From Psychrobacter frigidicola (GTDB taxonomy: Bacteria > Pseudomonadota > Gammaproteobacteria > Pseudomonadales > Moraxellaceae): a stretch of DNA of 64,000 bases. How positions within the stretch are numbered: position 1 is the first letter of the stretch; the number at the start of each line of letters is the position of its first letter. The DNA lies in assembly GCF_007997305.1 (NCBI RefSeq), contig NZ_VORZ01000001.1, positions 930,001 to 994,000 on the forward strand, given 5' to 3'. The notes under the pieces were generated by a model, which made no database searches, was not told where the DNA came from, and saw only the letters and a program-made list of their open reading frames with translations. This document shows positions 38,130-46,446 of this stretch, in pieces. Made by a program: the position numbers and the translations under genes.

Positions 38130-38154
38130 TTGGTAAGTAAAAAGTACTTGCCAA
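38130..38154. promoter_or_regulatory. operator palindrome between repressor and excisionase
   Basis: TTGGTAAGTA (38130-38139) and TACTTGCCAA (38145-38154) form a 10-bp inverted repeat with one mismatch around five bases. A further related half-site, GTACTCGTTGGCAAC, lies near 38175-38190. Position between divergent XRE and excisionase genes suggests repressor binding. Confidence 0.6.
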
Positions 38155-38238
38155 TGACTACTTTTCTGTTAATATAGTACTCGTTGGCAACAACAAAGTG
38201 TTTATCAAAAACTATTTAATACTGACTGGAGAACCATT

Positions 38239-38454
38239 ATGTCACAGACTTATCTCACTACTCAAGAATTAGCGGACCGTATCAAATACGACGCACGTAC
38301 TATCCGCAATCAAATGAAAGACACTGTTTTGATTGAGAATATTCACTACATCCGTCCTTTTGGCGGTCGTAAGATTTTATATGTCTGGGAGCGTATCGAA
38401 GAAGATATGTGTAAGCCAGTTATGAGTGCCATCAACGGTATGGCTTTACAATGA
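38239..38454 (+). CDS. AlpA/excisionase-like DNA-binding protein
   Basis: 71 residues. SQTYLTTQELADRIKYDARTIRNQMKD is a MerR-type winged helix-turn-helix start, as in excisionases and AlpA; GGRKILYVWERIEE is the wing. It precedes the integrase by 26 bp and probably directs excision. The central FGGRKILY segment supports a DNA-bending wing. The alternative is a small activator only. Confidence 0.72.
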   Translation: MSQTYLTTQELADRIKYDARTIRNQMKDTVLIENIHYIRPFGGRKILYVWERIEEDMCKPVMSAINGMALQ

Positions 38455-38480
38455 TTTTTATTTAAACAAGGAGTCAAGCA

Positions 38481-39725
38481 ATGGCCTCAATAAGAGCAAG
38501 GAATGGCAAGCTATTCGTAGATTTTAGATATATGAGTATTCGATGTCGTGAGCCAACAAATTTCACTGACACTCCCGCAAACGTTAAAAAGCTGACTTTA
38601 GTATCAAAAAAAATGGAAGCAGAAATAACCCTAGGCATCTTCGACTATGGCGCCTACTTTCCGAAGAGCACGCGTCTAAAAGAGATGACAGCACTGGCTG
38701 ATAGAGCGGAAGCTTGTATCAGTCGCAATCCAACTTTTGGGCAGTTTGTCGATATTTGGTATGAGGAGAAGAAGATTGAATGGCGGCCGAGCTATCGGCA
38801 AAAGACGCAGATTATTTTAAATAAGTACTTGTTACCTGAATTTGGTGGTAAAGCGGTACATGCCATAAAAAAACCAGACTTGCTGACCTTCCGTAGCTCC
38901 CTCGCCAAAGTTCGTTACGGTAAAGATGGTCAGTCAAGTCTGTCAGTAGCAAGAATCAATCAGATCATGATACTACTTCGTATGATACTAGAAGAAGCAT
39001 CAGATCGCCATGAGTTTGAGATGCCTTATAAAAACATTAAGAACCTCAAACAAGCTCGCCCAGATGTAAATCCTTTTACATTAGATGAGGTATGGCTGAT
39101 TTTAAAACATGTCCGTGCTGACTATAAGCCCTACTACACCATTCGCTTTTTTACAGGGATGCGTACCAGTGAGATCGACGGGCTCAAGTGGGACTGTATT
39201 AACTTTGATCGGCGTGAGATTAGTATTAGAGGGGCATTAGTCAACGGTAAGATGGGTCCGACAAAGACGTTAGGCTCCCAACGTGATATTGCGATGTCGC
39301 AGTTAGTCTATGACGCTTTATTGGAGCAGAAGCAGCGTACCTTTGGTAAGTCAGAGTTCGTGTTTTGCAACTCACAAGGCAATCCAATGGAGTACCGCAA
39401 TGTAAATAGACGGGTATGGAAACCCACGCTTGCCCTACTCGGTCTCAAACACCGGCGTGCTTACCAAACTCGGCATACCGCAGCAACGCTATGGCTCGCT
39501 GCTGGTGAGAATCCTGAGTGGATAGCACGGCAGATGGGTCACAGTAGTACGGAGATGCTGTTTCGGGTGTATAGCCGCTATGTACCTGATATCACCCGAC
39601 AAGATGGCTCGGCAATGGATAACTTACTACTAGCAAGTAAGGAGAAGTTAGTCAGTGCATCGAATAGCTCTGAAGCTGAAGCACTAACTACGAATGAACA
39701 AATAGACAAGGAGACGTCACAATGA
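38481..39725 (+). CDS. int: tyrosine recombinase (island integrase)
   Basis: 414 residues. An N-terminal Arm DNA-binding type domain (MASIRARNGKLFVDFRYMSIRCRE), a core-binding helical domain (residues 95-185) and the catalytic domain with FFTGMRTSEIDGLKW (first Arg), a TRHTAAT box (second Arg; the preceding box position is Tyr/Gln-rich rather than His), GHSSTEMLFRVYSRYV with the nucleophile Tyr near the end. It starts with AAGGAG seven bases upstream. It acts at the tRNA-Gly 3' end 1.1 kb away. Its stop overlaps the next start by ATGA. Confidence 0.93.
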   Translation: MASIRARNGKLFVDFRYMSIRCREPTNFTDTPANVKKLTLVSKKMEAEITLGIFDYGAYFPKSTRLKEMTALADRAEACISRNPTFGQFVDIWYEEKKIEWRPSYRQKTQIILNKYLLPEFGGKAVHAIKKPDLLTFRSSLAKVRYGKDGQSSLSVARINQIMILLRMILEEASDRHEFEMPYKNIKNLKQARPDVNPFTLDEVWLILKHVRADYKPYYTIRFFTGMRTSEIDGLKWDCINFDRREISIRGALVNGKMGPTKTLGSQRDIAMSQLVYDALLEQKQRTFGKSEFVFCNSQGNPMEYRNVNRRVWKPTLALLGLKHRRAYQTRHTAATLWLAAGENPEWIARQMGHSSTEMLFRVYSRYVPDITRQDGSAMDNLLLASKEKLVSASNSSEAEALTTNEQIDKETSQ

Positions 39726-40015
39726 AAATTATCAATTATGAGCAGCTGTTTGGTGAGTTTAAACCTGACGGTGCGATCAGTAATGACGCAAATGTTATCG
39801 CTAATGCATTGATGCGTGAGTTGTACATCTCATATGGTCATAAACTAGCACGCTTCTTGGGAGTGAAGTCTTGCTTTGATAATGATATGGCGATGCGTAT
39901 ATGGGTGCAGAAGCGCTTGGATGTGAGTCTTGGTTATCTGGTTGATGATATGTGTCATCAGCTTCAGAGCGAGCTTTATGAGCTATTACCGCATTCTGGC
40001 TATGGCGGCTACTAA
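39722..40015 (+). CDS. small hypothetical protein of the integrase module
   Basis: 97 residues, coupled to int by an ATGA overlap. The sequence is mixed alpha (ANVIANALMRELYISYGHKLARFLG, MAMRIWVQKRLDVSLGYLVDDMCHQL) without a motif I know. Conservation of position directly behind int suggests a role in the element's biology, perhaps recombination or copy control. Real gene by coupling and by the ribosome site of the next gene, 40013-40018, overlapping its end. Confidence 0.65.
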   Translation: MKIINYEQLFGEFKPDGAISNDANVIANALMRELYISYGHKLARFLGVKSCFDNDMAMRIWVQKRLDVSLGYLVDDMCHQLQSELYELLPHSGYGGY

Positions 40016-40025
40016 GGAGAATGTG

Positions 40026-40343
40026 ATGAGTGTAAAACTTCAGCCGAATATGACGCAGAACGCACGAGATCTAAATATCTGTGAGGATTACTGGTCATAT
40101 GATAACGAAAGTGATTATATCGCGCATGTAGAAACCGTCTGTGAGAAGTATAAAATAAGCCCTCAAGTACTGTTCGAGACAATCGGTGAGTGTTTTGCTT
40201 ATTTAGATGATGTGCGATGCGAGTACTGTGGTTATGTGTGCCCTTTACAGATACCAGCAGACATCCCTTATATGCGCTCAAAAGACAGTTGGTGCTGTGA
40301 AGTATGTGAGTATGCTGTGTGGCGGGAACATAATCATAGATAA
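40026..40343 (+). CDS. small zinc-ribbon-like protein of the integrase module
   Basis: 105 residues from ATG 40026, eight bases after AAGGAG; an upstream ATG at 39930 lies inside the previous gene and has no ribosome site. The C-terminal half has two CxxC pairs, CEYCGY and CCEVCEY, spaced 29 residues apart, as in a treble-clef or zinc-ribbon. A decayed paralogue of the last 38 codons survives at 53688-53801 beyond the right repeat. Function unknown. Confidence 0.7.
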   Translation: MSVKLQPNMTQNARDLNICEDYWSYDNESDYIAHVETVCEKYKISPQVLFETIGECFAYLDDVRCEYCGYVCPLQIPADIPYMRSKDSWCCEVCEYAVWREHNHR

Positions 40344-40358
40344 GTCGTTCACAATATT

Positions 40359-40391
40359 AAAGCCAGATAGCTTAGGTTGTCTGGCTTTTTC
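40359..40391 (+). terminator. terminator of the integrase module
   Basis: Stem AAAGCCAGA / TCTGGCTTT with a 12-base loop and T run, 15 bases after the zinc-ribbon gene. It is partly repeated at 52490-52510. Confidence 0.8.
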
Positions 40392-40445
40392 GTGCGCAGC
40401 ATTTCTTCTCTTAAATACAGCTTAAATTTAGTGTGCCACTACAAC
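40372..40445 (+). repeat. direct repeat flanking island cargo, left copy
   Basis: About 74 bp from the second half of the terminator to CCACTACAAC is repeated at 52490-52562 at roughly 80 percent identity by eye. Shared blocks are GGTTGTCTGGCTTTTT-like, CTTCTCTTAAA and AAATTTAGT followed by CCACTACA. The last block also occurs at 53790-53816. The cargo 40446-52489 therefore lies between two copies of the module's end. Confidence 0.65.
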
Positions 40446-40573
40446 GTTGAGGTGGTTGATTTCTTTCGTCAAGATAGCCCAAGCTGAGGCATCTAAAAAA
40501 AGGTAGGGGGGGGTATGAGCCAATTTTAAGCTAAAAAACTGGCTTTAAAAGGTAAATACAGAAAAAAGTTAGT

Positions 40574-41140
40574 TTAAAATTCATTGTAGTCCACTGTAAC
40601 GAGTTTAGATTGCTGAACCTTTTTTAGCTTGAATGTTTTGGTCTTTTCATCCCAAATGTTGACATAATAGGTGATAAGTTGTTTACCGGTGGTTTCATTG
40701 ACTTTCTCGCCTTCACAATTGCAGCTGATAAATAAGCGGCTATTGGAATAGAAAGCCAAACGCTCATTGTCATCGAGTTCCGCTCCGTCTGCAAAGCGTT
40801 CTGCGCCACTTTCATAAGGGGTGACCCCATCCTCAGTTTCACCCAGTGGGATATCGTATACTTTGCCAGTACGTTTATCAATCATAGCCCCTGACACACA
40901 GCTTGTACCACAGCCCCAGGTTGTTACGATATAGTTACCCGCGAAGTTAATGTCACCATCTTTATGAGCTGCTTTCAGACGAGTACGAAAAGAGCGCCAG
41001 TCACCTAATTTTAAGGGTGCTTGTTTACCGTTATAAATTTTAGCAGGGTATTTTTCAAAGCTGTAACCAGCGATGGTTTGGGCATGAGAGGTAGAGATAC
41101 AAGCCAAGGCAAGACCAAGACAAGCCGCAAGCTTTTTCAT
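40574..41140 (-). CDS. hypothetical secreted protein
   Basis: 188 residues from ATG 41140, chosen over the ATG two codons earlier because AAAGGA is six bases upstream of it and only one from the other. Signal peptide KKLAACLGLALACISTSHA then QTIAGYSF. The mature part has NYIVTTWGCGTSC (two Cys) and LFISCNCEGEK, so four periplasmic cysteines that could form disulfides. I associate the WGCGTSC form with a hypothetical family common in Moraxellaceae, without known function. No paralogue is seen in the window. Confidence 0.75.
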   Translation of the reverse strand: MKKLAACLGLALACISTSHAQTIAGYSFEKYPAKIYNGKQAPLKLGDWRSFRTRLKAAHKDGDINFAGNYIVTTWGCGTSCVSGAMIDKRTGKVYDIPLGETEDGVTPYESGAERFADGAELDDNERLAFYSNSRLFISCNCEGEKVNETTGKQLITYYVNIWDEKTKTFKLKKVQQSKLVTVDYNEF

Positions 41141-41393
41141 AAGCATTCCTTTTTTAATAGGGGTCAGTATAGAAAACGGAAGTTATATACGGTAAGTACA
41201 TTTGTTTAATTCTACATCAATTAAATTAAATAAGTTTTTCTAAAATTACTTATTAAAATAACAACCTGATAAGGTTTAATCAGGTCTTGCAAGCTCTATA
41301 TTGAGCTTGAATACAATCAAACTAGAATTCAAAAGGGTTTGGGGATGAAATCATCTAGACAGGTTTATCATGAGTTTTATTGCAACGCCACTT

Positions 41394-41434
41394 GATTAAA
41401 ATCTCCCAGGTTTGGTTCTACGGATTTAACAGCA
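41394..41434 (+). repeat. cargo-junction repeat, copy 1
   Basis: Core CCCAGGTTTGGTTCTACGG then ATTTAACAGCA (41405-41434). It matches 47426-47455 (CCCAAGTTTAGTTATACGG then ATTTGACAGCA) at 26 of 30 bases, and a shorter part matches 52684-52702 (ACCAAGTTTGGTTCTACAG). The three copies sit at the edges of cargo blocks. Confidence 0.55.
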
Positions 41435-41486
41435 TACCCCAGAACGTATTGAGTACAAATTTCTGGATATATTTTTTAGAAATATT

Positions 41487-41855
41487 ATGAGCTTACGCCG
41501 TGACAATAATGAGAATTATCGGTGGTATCTCACGAAGGTATCTTCGGGCATCACTGCGCACTCAGCTACTATCTCATTCCCGGAAAAAAGCCATAACGAC
41601 TTTAAACGGTTCTTGACGATTAGCACTTACCTATCACCTAACAAAAAAGCGTGGCTAGTGACCAGTAACAAGAAGTTGATTGAAGCCGTTCAAGACTTGG
41701 CTGAAACGAAGAATATGAAAAAATCTGAAAACGAAGAGTTTTCAACTTGGCTTTTTGGCATTTGTATACCTGACAAACATGAGAATAATGCAGGAAAGAT
41801 ACGCTACTCCTCATTACTAATGATTTATTATTCATATCATGTTAATTATGGATGA
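41487..41855 (+). CDS. hypothetical protein (uncertain)
   Basis: 122 residues, basic and polar (RRDNNENYRWYLTKV, FPEKSHNDFKRFLTI, WLVTSNKKLIEAVQDLAE). There is a weak ribosome site (AGAAAT). It reads like a real cytoplasmic protein, with a plausible alternation of strands and helices, but I recognise no family. The preceding 340 bp (41141-41486) hold only the junction repeat. Confidence 0.45.
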   Translation: MSLRRDNNENYRWYLTKVSSGITAHSATISFPEKSHNDFKRFLTISTYLSPNKKAWLVTSNKKLIEAVQDLAETKNMKKSENEEFSTWLFGICIPDKHENNAGKIRYSSLLMIYYSYHVNYG

Positions 41856-42161
41856 AGAAGTTGACATTCAGTTGATGCTCATTTAAATCTTTCATTCATG
41901 AATATACCATGATGAGCATAAACACCTAAAATAGTCTGTTATAAGTGGTTCCATTATATCGTTCTATTTTAAGTGATCTATTAATTGGTTAATGTTCTTA
42001 ATTAGGTAGTTCCACTGGGGTATACTATTGTTTATAGAAGCAATATCGTTAGGTATGTTAAATAGTTTCTTTTTTCTATATACCTATATGCTTTCAACAC
42101 ATGTAATCTAAGTCGTGATTTTATATCATCCTTGACCCTTAAAGGAAAAGAAGTTTTTCTA
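41856..42161. other. non-coding gap
   Basis: About 305 bp without a gene. AT-rich; I see no terminator hairpin serving the converging genes on either side. Confidence 0.35.
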
Positions 42162-42869
42162 TTAAGGGTTAATTGATACTTTGTTTAAAGCTGCAAGCTC
42201 CCTTTCTTTTTTCAAACGACTTTTATTAGAATGGCCTGATGGATGATCGACAAATTCAGATAAGTATATTTTTTGGATAACATCGTTTCCTACTAAATAT
42301 TGCCAATCATCAGCAACTATAAAGTTGACTTGGGACAAAGTTATAAGTTTTTCAGCTAAACATGAGCTCATAAGATAACAGCAAGTTCCATAAATAAAAC
42401 CCTCGCTTTTAATAGTTTTACTAAACTTCTGACCACCTACTACAGTGATGTTTTTGATACTCTTAACAATTTTATCTTTAGAAACATCAATCTGACCACC
42501 AAGAATATAAAGTGATGTTGGATCTAATTCAGTAGCTTGAAAAGTACGAATAAATGTCTCAAATCTTTCATCTAAAATAACATCATCTTCTAAAATACAT
42601 GCCCAATCTATATGTTTATCCAATATATCTTGGTAAGCTTTAAGGTGGCTTAAAGTACATCCAATCTCGCCAGGGGTTGCTGAGAAGCCTCTATTAAGAA
42701 TTCCTCCTCTACTTTTATCTCTAGTTATCTTTATAAAATCTTCTGACAACTCCTTTCCATAAATAGCATCAATAAAAATAAATTTTAAACCAAGGTTTTC
42801 TAGGGATTTACTAATCGCCTGTCTCCTTTCTATATCCTGCTTTAATGAAATTATATATATATGCAACAT
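42162..42869 (-). CDS. family 25 glycosyltransferase (LPS/LOS type)
   Basis: 235 residues. LHIYIISLKQDIERRQAISKSLENLGLKFIFIDA is the GT25 start; GEIGCTLSHLKAYQDI and the metal-binding ILEDDVIL near residue 93 follow; the C-terminus has ADDWQYL. This is the standard GT25 plan with family-typical length. It overlaps the end of the pyruvyltransferase fragment upstream by about 60 bases in another frame. It probably came from another surface-polysaccharide locus together with that fragment. Confidence 0.85.
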   Translation of the reverse strand: MLHIYIISLKQDIERRQAISKSLENLGLKFIFIDAIYGKELSEDFIKITRDKSRGGILNRGFSATPGEIGCTLSHLKAYQDILDKHIDWACILEDDVILDERFETFIRTFQATELDPTSLYILGGQIDVSKDKIVKSIKNITVVGGQKFSKTIKSEGFIYGTCCYLMSSCLAEKLITLSQVNFIVADDWQYLVGNDVIQKIYLSEFVDHPSGHSNKSRLKKERELAALNKVSINP

Positions 42870-43041
42870 AATTACTTATCCCAAATAAATGTTTTGTCCA
42901 TAACTCATAATATGCCTTACTTTTACCATAGCTATTATCAAGAATAGAGGATGGAGTATCTACTAAACAAGATAAGGTATGGCCATGTAAACACAAGATT
43001 ATCACCTTTTCATAATTTGAAGACTGATCTAAGCCTGACTA
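42811..43041 (-). pseudogene. C-terminal fragment of a polysaccharide pyruvyl transferase
   Basis: The open frame (GTG 43005 at best, in frame back to about 43041) reads IILCLHGHTLSCLVDTP, then LDNSYGKSKAYYELWT. This resembles the end of GumL/ExoV/EpsO pyruvyltransferases (RLHGHILxxLLGIPHVxxDNSYGK). The N-terminal 250 or so residues are absent, and a stop precedes the fragment. It is a truncated gene ahead of GT25, so this piece of cargo was cut from a polysaccharide locus. Confidence 0.6.
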
Positions 43042-43533
43042 ATATCCTAAATTTAAGAGCTCTAATAAAAAGGTTGCTATTATAATAAGTAACACCATTT
43101 ATAATTATTTTATTTTTACTTAGTAAACAGAATACTTAGTGTGGTGTAGCGCTATAGACTTGGTTTTTTAGCGTCACTATATTATAAAATCACCCGCTTC
43201 TTGTGATTATAAAATCTCGCTTGAATTAACTTAATAATAAGTAAAGGTAACAGAAAACTGGTTAATGTAACATATTCATCTATGAGGTACTCTGGTAGTT
43301 TAACTCTGTTTGTTTATTTGAACTTATAATGGTTATGTCTCCCTGACTAAGGGCGAAACAACGATTCTATCTGTTTCTCTAAATATTGCTTATTAGACAG
43401 GTTCAGCTTTACTCGCATAAATTATAATTATGTTAAGCGTTAACTTATAAAAAAATTCCTGAATTTAGGGCTTTTTCGTACAGAGTTAAGTATAGCTGCT
43501 AATTTTCGTTCATTGGTATTATTTTTTAAACAT
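43042..43533. other. non-coding gap
   Basis: About 490 bp, AT-rich, no gene recognised on either strand. Confidence 0.35.
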
Positions 43534-43800
43534 CTAATCTTCTTGCTGTTTTCTAGGTCTAGAATGTATTGGTATGTTCAATAAAGGTTTTTCATTAGGT
43601 TCTTCAACTAATACGCCTTCTTTCTGTGATCTCTCAAAGGCTTTCTTTGCATAAATTTTATCCATGGCTCCTATTCCACTAACTCTCTCTATTCCTTCTT
43701 TCAAAGCAGGATTAATATTGTGATCTGGTTCAATAACACGCCCAATATCAGGTCTAATACCTTTTTTAATGTCTTTAATACCTTTAATATCTTTCCTTCT
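43534..43800 (-). pseudogene. C-terminal coding fragment of unknown protein
   Basis: On the minus strand the frame is open from a stop at 43801-43803 to TAG 43534-43536 and reads like real protein: IKKGIRPDIGRVIEPDHNI, then ALKEGIERVSGIGAMDKIYA and EEPNEKPLLNIPIHSRPRK. No credible start codon exists at its head, so it looks like the tail of a longer gene. I cannot name the family. Confidence 0.35.
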
Positions 43801-44302
43801 TTAGTGAACATTATAAATAATACATTTCTTATATTCTATTAATCGATAGCGCTATAAGAACTACTACTAAAAAATATTGTTCAATTAAAATAACTTCTTA
43901 ATCACATGTCATAGCATAGAATTATATTAAACAAAACCTTAGTGGATTGCAGTAAATGTAAGAGAAATACAGATAATCGCAAAACATAGTGTAAGTTTAA
44001 GGGGATAGTTTAGTTCTTAGTGTAGGAATCACATTAGGAAAAAGGAATATTTCGGACAAGTAAAAGAATAGTTTATTCTAAACTTTCAGCAGACATGGAA
44101 TGAAAATTACACGACTCCTTATCCGTTTACAGTTCCTGAATAAAATAGAGAAACGAATCAATATTTAGTTAATTAGGTGGGTGTCCGGCTATTTTTTGTC
44201 CAGCTATTTCCATGGTAAATGTATAGTATTTATATTTTAATAGGGTTGGCGGCAATAAACATGTAATATTGCTATTCAGTCTTTATAAAGCAGGATTTCA
44301 GG
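43801..44302. other. non-coding gap ahead of the polyketide synthase
   Basis: About 500 bp without genes. It should carry the promoter for the type III polyketide synthase; a TATAGTATTTATATTTTAAT stretch near 44222 is a candidate -10 region but no convincing pair can be fixed. Confidence 0.35.
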
Positions 44303-45391
44303 ATGAAAAGCAGTATTACCGCCATTGGAACCGCAGTCCCGCAGTATAAATTCACGCAAAGCGAAGCCGCAGTGCTCATTGCAGAACGGTTGCAATTGAT
44401 TCCTGCAAAAAAAAGACTGCTTAGATTTATTTATAATGCGACGGGTATTGAATCGCGGCATAGTGTGCTTAGCGATATGGGGCATCTCTCAAACTCCAGA
44501 AGTGACATATCATTACCTGATTTAACCACAGCAGGCCGTATGGCACTTTATAAAGAGCATGCGCTGCCGTTAGCCGTTTCTGCTATCAAGGAATGTATGG
44601 AGCAGTCCGATGCCACATTTGCCGATATCACACATGTTATTACAGTCAGTTGTACAGGCATGTATGCGCCCGGCTTAGATATTGAAATTGTGCAGCAATT
44701 AAAGTTGCGCACCGGTGCCAAACGTACGGCAATCAATTTTATGGGATGTTACGGTGCCTTTAACGCGTTGAAGGTGGCAGATGATGCCTGTCGCGCGAAT
44801 AAAGACGCTGTTGTTTTAGTTGTGAGTGTTGAACTTTGCAGTCTGCATTTTCAAAATGATGATGATTTGGATCATCTGGTTTCAAATGCGATTTTTGCAG
44901 ACGGTGCAGCAGCGGCACTGATTCAGCCTATGGCTGAGAACCGGAAGAGCCTATCGATCGAGGCCTTTAATTGTGATTTATTACCACAAACCAGCGAAGA
45001 TATGGCATGGCATATAGGAGATTCAGGGTTTGATATTGTTTTAAAATCCTATGTTCCAGAAGTGATTGAGTCAGGGATTGCGGAGTTTATGGAGAAACTA
45101 TTGAGACAGGAAGCGATCACCGATGTTAATCACTATGCCATTCATCCAGGCGGTATGAAAATACTGCAAGCCTGTGAAACAGCGTTAAATATTACAAAAG
45201 ACGAAAACAAGCATGCTTATCATGTGATGCGTGAGTATGGAAATATGTCATCAGCCACCATCTTATTTGTTTTGAAAGAATTGATGGCCAATTTGACAGT
45301 TAAGAATGATCAAGAAACTATTTTTAGTTGCGCTTTTGGACCTGGATTAACCTTAGAATCAATGTTACTTAAAATAAACCAGCCGAATTAA
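44303..45391 (+). CDS. type III polyketide synthase (chalcone/stilbene synthase family)
   Basis: 362 residues. The catalytic triad is intact: Cys117 in VSCTGMYAPGLD, His281 in YAIHPGGMK and Asn314 in YGNMSSATIL. Length and fold segments (FMGCYGAFNALKVADDACRA, FADGAAAALI, SCAFGPGLTLESML) are those of bacterial CHS-like enzymes, homodimers that extend an acyl-CoA starter with malonyl-CoA. GCAGGATTTCAGG precedes ATG. It converges on the FAD oxidoreductase with the two stops overlapping. With the adjacent methyltransferase and oxidoreductase it forms a small biosynthetic cassette; alkylresorcinol, pyrone or quinone products are possible. Confidence 0.92.
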   Translation: MKSSITAIGTAVPQYKFTQSEAAVLIAERLQLIPAKKRLLRFIYNATGIESRHSVLSDMGHLSNSRSDISLPDLTTAGRMALYKEHALPLAVSAIKECMEQSDATFADITHVITVSCTGMYAPGLDIEIVQQLKLRTGAKRTAINFMGCYGAFNALKVADDACRANKDAVVLVVSVELCSLHFQNDDDLDHLVSNAIFADGAAAALIQPMAENRKSLSIEAFNCDLLPQTSEDMAWHIGDSGFDIVLKSYVPEVIESGIAEFMEKLLRQEAITDVNHYAIHPGGMKILQACETALNITKDENKHAYHVMREYGNMSSATILFVLKELMANLTVKNDQETIFSCAFGPGLTLESMLLKINQPN

Positions 45392-46446
45392 ACATAATCA
45401 AGCTTTTTGAGTACAAGGTTCACCAGCTTAGGTGATCGTTTCAGTAGAGGCAAAGCCGATTGACCCACCCTTGGTTGCAGTAATGCGGCGTTAAGTACGT
45501 TCCCTAATAGTACTTTTGTTTTAATCGATTTCGAATAGTTGTTACGATAGAGCTTAGGTTGTTGTTTTAAGTAAAACTGTACCGCTTGAATAGCGCTATC
45601 AACACTATGCGCAAATCCAGAGCCAATCGCAGGGTAAAGCGACGCTATTGCATCCCCTATCCAGTAGCTGTTAGGCCAGTTAGGCGGGTTTTTTTGAGTA
45701 AATGCAGGTGCGCGACCCGACATAATATCGATAACGCTAAGATCAAGTGGGGTGAATATTTTTTTAAGCACAGGATGAGATTGTGTCAGATGCTGAAAAT
45801 ATTCATTCGGCGAAGTTGCCGCATCAACTGCTTCTCGTTTTGCCAAACAGGAACAGTTACTTATTGTCTCGCTGATTGGAACAATTCCCAAATAAGCTTT
45901 ATCCAGACTGAACATCTTAAGACTATGATCATTTTCGGTATGGGAAAAGTGCAATTTGAAACCAAAATAAGGCAGAGCGATTTTTTTATTGTCTTTGTTG
46001 TTGCTAAGTTTACCCGTTGCGAAAAAAGCACTTTTAGCCTCAATGATTTCACCCGTGGATAATTTGAAGTAAAATGGCGTTCTCTCAGTGGCAGGTGTTG
46101 TGTACTCTAGATAGGTGTTTTCACGTATGCGTCCACCCAGTCTGCGTGCTCGTGCCGCTAACTTTAGCTCAACGTCACTTCTTGATATGCCAGCAGAGGG
46201 CTTAGTGAAGTGAATATCTAATTGTTTGCTTCCAGCATAAAATGTGGCATGAGAAATGGGGATAAAAGGATCAATATCCCAACGCTGTAGTTGCTGCGCC
46301 GCAATCGGTGCTAAGAATTCGCCACACATTTTAGGTGTGCCGATGGTTGAGCCTTCGATTAAAAGCGCCGCTATACCTTGATCCAGCAATGCATTTAGGC
46401 ACGATAGTCCCGCAACGCCACCACCGATAATGACTACTTCTTCCAA
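45388..46446 (-). CDS. FAD-dependent oxidoreductase (geranylgeranyl reductase/halogenase-like group)
   Basis: 352 residues if started at TTG 46446, which lies eight bases after GGAGG and directly before EEVVIIGGGVAGLSCLNAL; an ATG at 46479 extends 11 residues into the methyltransferase gene. The FAD motif GGGVAGLS, an Arg-rich RSDVELKLAARARRLGG segment and the third FAD element YWIGDAIASLYPAIGSGFAHSV are those of group A flavin monooxygenase-like reductases. In polyketide cassettes such enzymes hydroxylate an aromatic ring. It overlaps the methyltransferase stop and so is cotranscribed with it. Confidence 0.85.
   Translation of the reverse strand: MEEVVIIGGGVAGLSCLNALLDQGIAALLIEGSTIGTPKMCGEFLAPIAAQQLQRWDIDPFIPISHATFYAGSKQLDIHFTKPSAGISRSDVELKLAARARRLGGRIRENTYLEYTTPATERTPFYFKLSTGEIIEAKSAFFATGKLSNNKDNKKIALPYFGFKLHFSHTENDHSLKMFSLDKAYLGIVPISETISNCSCLAKREAVDAATSPNEYFQHLTQSHPVLKKIFTPLDLSVIDIMSGRAPAFTQKNPPNWPNSYWIGDAIASLYPAIGSGFAHSVDSAIQAVQFYLKQQPKLYRNNYSKSIKTKVLLGNVLNAALLQPRVGQSALPLLKRSPKLVNLVLKKLDYV

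Noticed and set aside
45586-46062. 158-codon plus-strand reading frame opposite the FAD oxidoreductase
   Set aside because: Lies wholly antisense to a gene with clear FAD motifs, has odd Arg/Cys-rich composition and no ribosome site.
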